Positions 1-7,200 of a DNA stretch of 64,000 nt are shown here, piece by piece. The position numbers were made by a program, and so were the translations under genes. Position 1 is the stretch's first letter, and every line of letters begins with the position of its first letter. The notes below the pieces were generated by a model. It searched no databases. It was not told the DNA's origin and saw nothing but the letters and a program-made list of their open reading frames with translations. This DNA comes from Verrucomicrobiota bacterium. GTDB taxonomy: Bacteria > Verrucomicrobiota > Verrucomicrobiia > Chthoniobacterales > SZAS-18. The stretch lies in NCBI GenBank assembly GCA_018240025.1, contig JAFEGM010000052.1, forward strand, positions 62,001-126,000. Direction: 5' to 3'.

Positions 1-892
1 CGAGCCAGCGATTGCGCGTCATCAGCACCGCGCGGCCCAGCCCGAGCGCATCGAGCAGGCCGGTCAGGCCGGCGATGGCGTGCTCGTCCGGGTCGAGCGG
101 CAGGGCCACCACCCGCGCCGAGCGATAGCTCTCGAAAAGCTCCGGATAAGGGCGCAGTCGATCATCCGGCAGGATCTCGACGCCCACGTTCGGGCCGAAC
201 TGCGCGAACTCGGGATCGACCTCCCCCGCCGGGCAGACGATGCGCGCCGGCGTGCCGGCGCGGGTCGCGCCCAGACCGAACGTGGCGAAGTCGCGGCCGG
301 TCCGGCCGATGGCCACGCAGCCGTGGCCCGGGCCGGTGGCGGGCGGATAGAAGCCCGCGTCCGGCCCCCAGGCGAGCGCCTGGACCGGGCGCGACGTTAG
401 GCTGAGCGTCTGCAACTGCTCCGCCACGGCGCGGCTGAGGGTGAGGGTGGCTTCGGTCTGGCGCAGCATGCGGCCGATCACGCCGCGACGCAGCCCTGCC
501 AGACGTCCGCGGGTGGTGGGATGATGGCGCAGCACGAGCAGCGGCGGGCGGCGGCTCCGCGGGAGGAGGGCGAGCAGATTGGCCTCGGTATCGCTGGCGC
601 TGAAGATCGCATCGACCGGCTCCGGCCCGCGCCGAGCGGCCAACTGCGGTCCGAGCGGTCCCAGCGGGAGCGGCAGCCGAAGCGCGGCCAGGGCGCGATC
701 GACCCGGCGCCAGGGCGTGGCGGCGGCCGTGGGAGCGAGGCTGATCTGCACGCCGAGATCCTGCAGATGATTGAGGCCGAACAGGTGGTGGTCCGGCTTT
801 TCGCCGCGCCGCACTTCCTCCCAGACCTGCGCGAGCGGATAGTTGTTGAGCACCAGCAGGCGCAGGCCGGCGGCGGGATGGACTGCGGCCAT
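1..892 (-). CDS. Glycosyltransferase, GT-B/GT4-like (partial, C-terminus beyond left edge)
   Basis: An open frame starts with ATG at 892 and stays open to base 1, giving 297 visible residues. It begins MAAVHPAAGLRLLVLNNYPL. The visible C-terminal part holds a GLTGLLDALGLGRAVLMTRN stretch (about 275-294), which resembles the nucleotide-sugar-binding half of GT-B enzymes, where GLT..LLEALA.G.PVV.T is common. It starts 3 bp after the stop of the upstream methyltransferase, so it is very likely the next gene of the polysaccharide operon. The acceptor and donor cannot be told from sequence. The true C-terminus is outside the window. The family call is fairly safe and the exact subfamily is not. 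Confidence 0.7.
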   Translation of the reverse strand, partial: MAAVHPAAGLRLLVLNNYPLAQVWEEVRRGEKPDHHLFGLNHLQDLGVQISLAPTAAATPWRRVDRALAALRLPLPLGPLGPQLAARRGPEPVDAIFSASDTEANLLALLPRSRRPPLLVLRHHPTTRGRLAGLRRGVIGRMLRQTEATLTLSRAVAEQLQTLSLTSRPVQALAWGPDAGFYPPATGPGHGCVAIGRTGRDFATFGLGATRAGTPARIVCPAGEVDPEFAQFGPNVGVEILPDDRLRPYPELFESYRSARVVALPLDPDEHAIAGLTGLLDALGLGRAVLMTRNRWL

Positions 893-895
893 GCG

Positions 896-1567
896 CTAGG
901 CGGACGCCGGCTGCGCCTCTGCCACCAGGCAGATGTTGGCGCCGCCGAGGAAGAGCGCGGCCTGCACGGGGCCGAAGATGGAATTCAGCAGACGGATGGT
1001 GAGGCGGCGCCGCCACCCGGTCCACGGCAATCCGCCGTACTCCGTCCATTCCTCCAGGATCCGGAACCCATGGCGTTGGAGCAGTTTGCGCAGCACCCAG
1101 GGATGCAGCGCGCTGATGTGCGAGGGCATGTGGAACCAGAATTTGAAGCCCATCAGCGAGTCGAGATTCGGCGTCTGGATCCAGACTCGGGCCCCGGGCC
1201 GGGCTCCGACGATCTTCAGGATGTCGGTGAACACCTCGAGCGGAATGTGCTCCACGAAGTCGAGCATCGTGATCGTCTCCCAATCCGGCGTCTGGGTCAG
1301 CACCTCACGCGCATCGCCCTGCACGACCGGCAGTCCGTCGGCCTGGCAGAGCGCGACCAGTTCGCGGTTGAGATCGACCCCGCGCGCGGCCACCCCGGCC
1401 GCGGCCAGGCCGCGGAGCACGCGGCCGTCTCCGCTCCCGAGATCGAAGAGGCGGTCACCCGGCCTGTGCCAGCGCAGATACGGCGCCAGCTCGGCCGCGG
1501 GGATGATAGGCGCACCGCCCTCGGTCCAGAGGTGCAGCTCGGCGGCCTGGTCGGGCTGGGCATTCAT
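896..1567 (-). CDS. Class I SAM-dependent methyltransferase
   Basis: A 223-residue Methyltransf_11/23-type protein. The SAM-binding motif I is FDLGSGDGR (about 41-49), with the acidic strand-2 residue in GVDLN (63-67). The post-I motif MLDFVEHIPL (101-110) is characteristic of the family. Its ATG overlaps the TGA of the flippase gene by 4 bp (ATGA), so I chose this start; translation is probably coupled. It sits in a polysaccharide operon between a flippase and a glycosyltransferase, so a sugar or lipid-linked glycan is the likely substrate. That is an inference from context. Confidence 0.8.
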   Translation of the reverse strand: MNAQPDQAAELHLWTEGGAPIIPAAELAPYLRWHRPGDRLFDLGSGDGRVLRGLAAAGVAARGVDLNRELVALCQADGLPVVQGDAREVLTQTPDWETITMLDFVEHIPLEVFTDILKIVGARPGARVWIQTPNLDSLMGFKFWFHMPSHISALHPWVLRKLLQRHGFRILEEWTEYGGLPWTGWRRRLTIRLLNSIFGPVQAALFLGGANICLVAEAQPASA

Positions 1568-2871
1568 GGGTGGGCGACGGCGGACCGGGCTTCCTGACGC
1601 AGCCCCTGCCAGGCGGCGGTCAGATGCACGAGCATGATGAGTACATTGGTGAAGATCGAGAGATACAGCAGCGTGCGCGTGGTGCCCGCGCCCCAGATCG
1701 AAAGGAAGGCCGCCTGGCCGGTGGTGACCATGACGATGTAGAAGATCGACGACCACCAGAAGATCCATTTGCGGGCGCTGTTGACCGCCCACATGACGGT
1801 CCCGAGAAAGGCGGTGACCGACCCCAGCAGCGTCCAGCCGATCTCCGCCTGCAGATGCGCGTAGGTCGGCCCCAGCAGCCAGAGGAGCGGCTGCGGAACG
1901 AGGAATCCGAGCGCCGCCAGCAGCGCGCAGAGCAGGGTGGCGCCGGCCAGCACCCGCAGGTACCTCGAACCCACCAGCCCGGCCGGAAGCTGGGCGAAGT
2001 ACGGACTGATGAGCGTGCCGTTGACCGCCGAGAGCAGGACGAAGATCTGCCCGAGCCGGCCGAGAGCGGTCAGCTCCGCCACCTGCTGCGAGCCGGCGAA
2101 GATCGAACTGAGGAAGACGAGAATCTGCCCCTGGAACGCCGTGAAGATGAGCCCAGGCACGAGCGGACTGAGATAACGCAGCATTTCTCGCCGGGTGGCC
2201 GCGTCCGGTCGGGCGGAGGGGTCGAGATGCAGACGGGCCGCCTGGGTGAAGCGGCTGGCCTGCCAGGCCGTGGCCAGCACATTGACGACGCAGAGCGGCA
2301 GGATCCAAAGCCCTCCGCCCAGGCGCAGGGCCGAGCAGGCGGCCAGTCGTCCGACGGCGGCTTCGACCGGGGCGCGGTAGTAGGTGCCGATGCGCTGGTG
2401 AATGAGCAGGGTGGAGCCGTTGTAGGTGATGATGCCCTCGAAGAAGATGCCGGCGACCACGAGCCCGAAGAGCAGCAGCTGTACGCTGGGATCCCAGCCC
2501 TGGCGCTGACCGATCCAGACAAAGGCGGCTGCGGCCAGCGGCACGACCACCAGCATCGACCAGAGCCGCAGCGAGCGCGCGGTCGCGACGTAGCGGCCGA
2601 GCACGGCCGGATCGCTCCCGCGTCCGCCGACCAGCGCGATGATGCAGCCGCTGAAGCCGAGATCGACGAACATCGAGAGCGTGACCTGAAAGCCGAAGAC
2701 CACGCCGAACTGCGCGTAATCCGTCACGCTCAGCCAGCGCACGAGGAGGAAGCCGGTGACCAGATTCAAGGCCTGCACGGCGCCCTGCCCGAGCAGGAAC
2801 TTGGTCACGCGCTCGGCCCACGAACGCAGACGCGGAGACGAAATGCGGTTGAGCAGCGCCGCCACATTCAT
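1564..2871 (-). CDS. Polysaccharide flippase (Wzx/oligosaccharide transporter type)
   Basis: A 435-residue polytopic membrane protein. An N-terminal amphipathic region leads into VTKFLLGQGAVQALNLVTGF, typical of the first helix of the MATE-like polysaccharide-biosynthesis flippases. About 12 hydrophobic segments follow along the whole length. Such proteins move undecaprenyl-linked repeat units across the inner membrane. It overlaps its neighbours by 4 bp on both sides (methyltransferase genes at 2868 and 1567), so the genes form a tight operon. It could alternatively be an exporter of another lipid-linked glycan. Confidence 0.8.
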   Translation of the reverse strand: MNVAALLNRISSPRLRSWAERVTKFLLGQGAVQALNLVTGFLLVRWLSVTDYAQFGVVFGFQVTLSMFVDLGFSGCIIALVGGRGSDPAVLGRYVATARSLRLWSMLVVVPLAAAAFVWIGQRQGWDPSVQLLLFGLVVAGIFFEGIITYNGSTLLIHQRIGTYYRAPVEAAVGRLAACSALRLGGGLWILPLCVVNVLATAWQASRFTQAARLHLDPSARPDAATRREMLRYLSPLVPGLIFTAFQGQILVFLSSIFAGSQQVAELTALGRLGQIFVLLSAVNGTLISPYFAQLPAGLVGSRYLRVLAGATLLCALLAALGFLVPQPLLWLLGPTYAHLQAEIGWTLLGSVTAFLGTVMWAVNSARKWIFWWSSIFYIVMVTTGQAAFLSIWGAGTTRTLLYLSIFTNVLIMLVHLTAAWQGLRQEARSAVAHP

Positions 2872-3659
2872 GGCCGGTCGGACGGTGGCCAGGGCACGCT
2901 CGGATCGTGCTCGAGCACGCCGATGCCAAGGCCGTCCTGGCCGGGATCGTGCACGAACTCGTGGGTGCGGAAGTGCGGCTTCAGCTCGGCCCAGAGGATC
3001 GGCACGTCGCCCGCCCAGCGACCCGTGGCGCGGCCGTGGCGGGTCTGGTGGTCGGGCACGATGTCATGGAAGGCGATGAGACCGCCCGGGCGTACCAGCG
3101 GGCGATAAAGGGTGAAGTCCGCCGCCACCCCGGCGTAGTGGTGATCGCCGTCGATGAAGAGCAGATCGAGCGGCTGCCCGTCGAGCGCTCGCCGCACACG
3201 CTCGAGCGCGGCGGGATCCTGGGAGGATCCCTCCACGTATTCGAAGCGCTGCGGCGTTTGCCGGAAGAAGCGCAGAATGCGTTCGTTCATCAGCCGGAGA
3301 TCGACGCCCAGGACCAGCCGGACATCCGGCAGCGCGTGGGCCAGGAGGAAGTTCGTTCCGCCTGCGGCGACGCCGATCTCCAGCACCCGCGTGCAGAGCC
3401 CGTGGGCGGCGGCGAACTCGAGGAAGCGGCAGATTTCGTCATCGTCCTGATGCGGACCGAGCAGCTTCTTGGACAGCGCGAGAAAGTCCTCCGGCTTGCG
3501 CGCGGCCTCCAGGTGCATCAGGAGCGATTTCCCCCGGCTGAGGTGACCGATCGCCTCCTGGAAGCGTCGCTCGTCGTCCCGCCGGGCGAACCAGCGGTCG
3601 AGCGCGGGGACGAGCGCCAGGCGGCGTTTCAATCCGGCCCAGAGGCGCGCGGCGTTCAT
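2868..3659 (-). CDS. SAM-dependent methyltransferase, Methyltransf_24/cephalosporin hydroxylase-like
   Basis: A 263-residue protein with a Rossmann SAM motif VLEIGVAAGGTN (92-103), the strand-4 motif LLFIDGDHHYAG (166-177) and GGLIAFHDIV (about 192-201). This D-G-D-H-x-Y / H-D arrangement is typical of the Methyltransf_24 and rhamnosyl O-methyltransferase/cephalosporin hydroxylase families, many of which lie in glycan clusters. It is the first enzyme after the NusG-like gene and overlaps the flippase start by 4 bp. The substrate is unknown. Confidence 0.75.
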   Translation of the reverse strand: MNAARLWAGLKRRLALVPALDRWFARRDDERRFQEAIGHLSRGKSLLMHLEAARKPEDFLALSKKLLGPHQDDDEICRFLEFAAAHGLCTRVLEIGVAAGGTNFLLAHALPDVRLVLGVDLRLMNERILRFFRQTPQRFEYVEGSSQDPAALERVRRALDGQPLDLLFIDGDHHYAGVAADFTLYRPLVRPGGLIAFHDIVPDHQTRHGRATGRWAGDVPILWAELKPHFRTHEFVHDPGQDGLGIGVLEHDPSVPWPPSDRP

Positions 3660-3744
3660 GGCGGGGACTGGCCGTGCAGCGCAGGCAAGCTGCCGCCCTT
3701 GATCGCCGCGGGCGCGGGACGTTCCATCCGGGAGACGGGACGGT

Positions 3745-4290
3745 TCAGGATGGCGTGGGTAGAGCCGTCGGGTGACGGCGGGTGGTAAGGGCGGCCGAAG
3801 CCGCGAGTTCGATTTCCATCTGGTGCCCCATGAATTCGAGCAGCACCCGAATGCGTTCGCGGGCCGGCAGGTACTGCGTGACCACGGCGGTGAGGCCGTG
3901 GAAGGCGCCTTCGGTGAGAGTCACCTGCGCGCCAGGCTCGGGGCGGGTGGGGATCTCGGCCAGTTCGGAGGCGCCCATGCCGGCGCGCAGCTCCGCGATG
4001 ACCGACTCGGGCACCGGCGGGTGCCGATCGCCGAAATGCACGATGCCGCGCAGACCGTGGGCCCAGCCGATCTCGCGTCCGTGGGCGCGCAGATCGAAGC
4101 GGGCGAAGAGGTAGCCCGGAAAGAGCGCCTCCGTCATCCACATCTGTCCCCCACCGCGGGGCCGCTTGAAGCGAATGCGCGGGCAGAAAACCTCCACGCC
4201 CTCCATCTGCCGGAGCCGTCGGGCCGCGATCTGCTCGTGGCGCGGCTGGGCCTTGAGGCAATACCAGCGGGGCAGGGAGGGGACATTCAT
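3745..4290 (-). CDS. NusG-family transcription antiterminator (RfaH/UpxY-like paralogue)
   Basis: A 181-residue NusG-like protein. The N-terminal NGN domain has WYCLKAQPRHEQIAARRL (9-26) and the FPGYLFARFDL segment (57-67). A C-terminal KOW motif is visible as PGAQVTLTEGAFHGLTAVV (119-137). Core NusG normally sits beside secE/rplK. This copy instead heads a polysaccharide operon, 85 bp ahead of the first methyltransferase gene, the arrangement of specialised antiterminators such as RfaH, UpxY and LoaP. I infer it promotes read-through of this long operon. The preceding 313-bp leader carries inverted heptamer arrays. Confidence 0.85.
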   Translation of the reverse strand: MNVPSLPRWYCLKAQPRHEQIAARRLRQMEGVEVFCPRIRFKRPRGGGQMWMTEALFPGYLFARFDLRAHGREIGWAHGLRGIVHFGDRHPPVPESVIAELRAGMGASELAEIPTRPEPGAQVTLTEGAFHGLTAVVTQYLPARERIRVLLEFMGHQMEIELAASAALTTRRHPTALPTPS

Positions 4291-4603
4291 TTGAGAGAAT
4301 CGGAAGCCCGTTCAAGAAACTCGAAGCTCGAAGCTCGAAGCTCGAAGGAAGTCCGAAGATGAAAGTTCGAAGGCCGGTTTCGGGGTTTGAGTGCTGGGTG
4401 GCGGTAAGGTTGAGTCAAGGCCGGCAAACCGTTCAGTTCGTAGCCACTCCAATCGTCCATCGAGCGCTAGTTCGTGGCAGGCCGAGGCTAAGCTCGAAGC
4501 GGGAACCTCGAGTTGCCTCTTTCTGTCGATTTGGCTTGAGAGGCCATCTCGCTTCGCTCGGTTCGAGCTTCGAGGTTCGAGCTTCTTGCATGGGCCTCCT
4601 ATC
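4291..4603. repeat. Leader region with inverted 7-mer arrays (long-stem element)
   Basis: No gene is seen here. A CTCGAAG-type heptamer array (about 4317-4373) faces an inverted array (about 4551-4587). The outermost arms, 4302-4330 and 4571-4599, are complementary at about 24 of 29 positions. The roughly 180-bp spacer between the arrays is not repetitive and resembles nothing else in the window. The element fills the gap between the GbsR-like gene and the NusG-like gene, so a transcript of the operon leader could fold into a very long hairpin. Confidence 0.7.
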
Positions 4604-5110
4604 CTAGCCGAGAAGTTTCCCCACCAACGGCAAGACCTGCCGGCCCACGCGCTCCCAGGAGCGGAGCTTCTGCAGGCGGTCGTGCAGCACGCCTTTGGTC
4701 GGAACGCGCTCGGCGATGCGGTCGAGCCGGCCCGCGCTGGCCTCCAGCTGGGGCAGCGCCGTCTCGGAGAGGAAGCCGGTCACCAGCTTCCGCAACTCCG
4801 TCTCGGCCACGAAGTGATCGCGCCGGTCGCCCGCCACATACACCACCCGCACGGCGCCGAACGTGCGCAGCAGCCGCAGTCCCTGCGAGGCCGAGCCCCG
4901 GCTGATGCGCAGCGTCGCCACGATGCCCTCGAACGTGCGCGGCTCGCTCGAGGCGAAGAGCAGCCCGTAGATCTCGCCCAGCGACTTGGGGGCCCGCAGC
5001 GCCCGGGCCAGGGCGACGAAGAAATCGATGAACTCCGTTTCGCCCGCGGAGAGTTCCGCTCCCACGGAGTTCCGAGTTTTCGCGGCCGGACGACGTACCC
5101 CTGCTGGCAT
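4604..5110 (-). CDS. GbsR/MarR-family transcriptional regulator
   Basis: A 168-residue protein with a winged-helix core. Helices around SLGEIYGLLFASSEPRTFEG (about 43-62) are followed by the recognition-helix region ISRGSASQGLRLLRTFGAV (about 69-87). This matches the GbsR branch of the MarR superfamily. The C-terminal half is helical and probably a dimerisation region. It is transcribed in the same direction as the polysaccharide operon 313 bp downstream, so it may control it. A short palindrome lies just upstream at 5138-5157. Confidence 0.75.
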   Translation of the reverse strand: MPAGVRRPAAKTRNSVGAELSAGETEFIDFFVALARALRAPKSLGEIYGLLFASSEPRTFEGIVATLRISRGSASQGLRLLRTFGAVRVVYVAGDRRDHFVAETELRKLVTGFLSETALPQLEASAGRLDRIAERVPTKGVLHDRLQKLRSWERVGRQVLPLVGKLLG

Positions 5111-5137
5111 GCCCGCAGGTTAGGCCAACCTTCGATT

Positions 5138-5157
5138 CGTTCAAAGATAAATGAACG
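5138..5157. promoter_or_regulatory. Candidate operator: CGTTCA-N8-TGAACG palindrome
   Basis: A 6-bp inverted repeat with an A/T-rich 8-bp centre lies about 28 bp upstream of the GbsR-like ATG. Position and symmetry fit a MarR/GbsR autoregulatory operator. No second copy was noticed next to the NusG-like gene, so this is only a candidate. Confidence 0.35.
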
Positions 5158-5626
5158 TGGGATTCCCGCCCGCGTTCGTGCCCGATGCCCGGGGCACGCG
5201 ACCGTCTGCGCAATTTTTTTTCACTATTTACACCCTGACCGCTCACACCCCGCCCCTTTTCGCGTGTAGAACCCTGGACGGGTACCTCCCCCCGGCCACA
5301 GCTCCTCCGCTCTGTGCCTGTCGCCTACCCATTTCCCGGCCCCGGTTCCTCCTCCGGCGCCCCGGACTCCCTCCATCCCGCCGCCGACGGCGCGCCTTTC
5401 TGGACCGCTCCGGACTCGTGCGCCGCCGACGGTGCCTCTGTAGACCGCCTCTTTCGCGTGCCGTTCGCCGGCCCAAGCACACCCCCAACCCCCAGCGACG
5501 GCAGCAAGCTGCCTGAGTGACAGAGGCAGCGAGCCGCGCGCACTCCACGGCGTCCCGCTCCCTTCACCTGTTCCTCCCCTTCGCGCCCTCGCGTCTTCGC
5601 GCGAGCCCTTTTCCTCAAACCCACCC
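5158..5626. other. Non-coding stretch without recognisable gene
   Basis: I see no protein with family features in either strand. The stretch is C/T-rich on the plus strand and contains an octamer-like run near 5578-5605 (CTTCGCGC, CCTCGCGT, CTTCGCGC) similar to the one at 34565-34655. It precedes a degraded protein fragment. Confidence 0.5.
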
Positions 5627-5790
5627 ATCCACGTCCGCGCGCTCGGCCCATCGCTGGGGGGATACCTGCCCAACGTCGGCGACCTCCTGGCCGATCCCAC
5701 GCTCGAGCTGCGCGACGCCCAAGGCCAGCTCCTCGCCAGCAACGACGACTGGAACGACGCGCTCCCGGCCGCAGTCCGAAGAGGCCCGGG
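5627..5790 (+). pseudogene. Fragment of a secreted-protein C-terminal domain (RALGPSL...SNDDW type)
   Basis: One frame encodes IHVRALGPSLGGYLPNVG, then ADPTLELRDAQGQLLASNDD, then WNDALPAAV. The RALGPSL / DPTLEL / NDDW pattern is a domain found repeatedly in secreted proteins of Verrucomicrobiota and related phyla. An intact relative lies at 14450-15361, which carries LIRVLGPSL, NPKVEIF and ENDNW. Here there is no start, no upstream secreted part, and the similarity ends within about 55 residues although the frame stays open. I read it as the remnant of a lost gene. Confidence 0.55.
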
Positions 5791-5901
5791 CGGAGCGGGG
5801 CGGTCGGGCTGCGTCATCCACCCGTCAGACCCGCTCCGGCAGGCCGGCGGGCTGAAATTCGGGTTTCGGATTCGTCGATTTCGGGCGAAGCGAGGCGCCC
5901 G

Positions 5902-7095
5902 ATGTCCGTCCCAGTCTCCGCTGTCACCGAGTTCGCGCTGCCCGGCCAGGCCGGTACGGCGCGGGTCGGGACGCGGGCGGATGCGTTCTCGGAAGGCGAG
6001 TGGGGCGAAGCGTTCGCGGGTGAGGCGAAGGACGGGCGCTACCACGCGCTCGTGCCGCGGACGGTGCGGGGCGATTTCGACTGCCGCTTTCTAGGCGTGC
6101 GCGATGCGGCCGGGGCGCTGCGGGTGCTGCAGCCGGTGTTCTTCACGCATCAGGACCTGCTCGTGGGCGTACCGGAGGCGATCCGCCGGACGGCGGGGAA
6201 GGTGCGGGGACGCTTCCCGAAATTTCTCGTGCAACGCATGCTGATGGTCGGCTGCGCGGCGGGCGAGGGGCACGCGGGGCTGCTGGGCAATCCGGCGGAA
6301 GCGGCGCGCCTGCTCTTTGCCGCGCTCGATCTCCTCGGCCGGGCGGAGCGCTGCGCGCTCGTCACGCTGAAGGACTTTCCGAAGGCCGAGCGCGCCGTGC
6401 TCGACGGTCCCGCTGCCGCGGCCGGCTACCGGCGCATTCCCAGCTTCCCGGGCACGGTCATCCACGGACTCGGGCAGTATCGCGATTTCGAGGACTACCT
6501 CGAACGCACCCTGAGCAAGGCCACGCGCAAGGACCTGCGGCGCAAGTTCCGCACGGCCGACGCCGCCCAGCCGCCGCTCGAACTGGAGGTGCGGGCGGAC
6601 GTGACCGACTGCGCGGCCGAGATTTGCGCGCTCTATCGACAGGTCTTCGCCAAGAGCGAGTTTCGTTTCGAGGAATTGACCGAGGACTACTTCCGCGTGC
6701 TGGGCCGCGAGATGCCGGACACCGCCCGTCATTTCCTCTGGCGGGCCGGCGGACGGCTCGTCGCGGTCAGCAGCACGCTCGTCCACGCGGGCCGGCTCTA
6801 CGACAACTACCTCGGGCTCGACTACGAGCACGCGCACGAGCGGCACCTCTATTTCGTGACCCTGCGCGATGTCTTCAACTGGGCGCGCAGCCACGGTGTC
6901 GAGACGTATTACTCCACGCCGCTGAACTACGACCCGAAGCAGCGCCTCCGCTTCCGCCTCGAGCCGCTCGATCTCTACGTGAAGTCGCTCAACCGCGCCT
7001 GGAATCCGCTCTTCCGCCAGGTGCTGCCGTGGCTGGAGCCCACGCGCTACGACCGCTCGCTGCGGCGCTTCGAGAACTGGGCGGAGATGGCTTAA
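5902..7095 (+). CDS. GNAT-type acyltransferase (BioF2-like/FemAB-like)
   Basis: A 397-residue protein. The C-terminal half contains LERTLSKATRKDLRRKFR (about 194-211), an arginine/lysine-rich helix typical of Acetyltransf_6 (BioF2-like) proteins, and the downstream VSSTLVHAGRLYDNYLGLDY stretch. These are two-lobed GNAT relatives of FemAB, often linked to polysaccharide or peptidoglycan modification. Acceptor and acyl donor are unknown. No operon partner is evident; the next gene begins 105 bp later on the same strand. Confidence 0.7.
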   Translation: MSVPVSAVTEFALPGQAGTARVGTRADAFSEGEWGEAFAGEAKDGRYHALVPRTVRGDFDCRFLGVRDAAGALRVLQPVFFTHQDLLVGVPEAIRRTAGKVRGRFPKFLVQRMLMVGCAAGEGHAGLLGNPAEAARLLFAALDLLGRAERCALVTLKDFPKAERAVLDGPAAAAGYRRIPSFPGTVIHGLGQYRDFEDYLERTLSKATRKDLRRKFRTADAAQPPLELEVRADVTDCAAEICALYRQVFAKSEFRFEELTEDYFRVLGREMPDTARHFLWRAGGRLVAVSSTLVHAGRLYDNYLGLDYEHAHERHLYFVTLRDVFNWARSHGVETYYSTPLNYDPKQRLRFRLEPLDLYVKSLNRAWNPLFRQVLPWLEPTRYDRSLRRFENWAEMA

Positions 7096-7200
7096 CCGCG
7101 GTAGCCGCGCGACGGCGCGGCGGCAGAACGGCGGGACGCGGTCGAATTTTGAGCCCTCGGCCGCGGCCGTGTGCGCATGGCCGGCTACGCATTCCCAGCC

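Noticed and set aside
4291-4603. tRNA or other known structured RNA
   Set aside because: TTCGA-containing runs are part of the heptamer array; no cloverleaf or acceptor stem was found.
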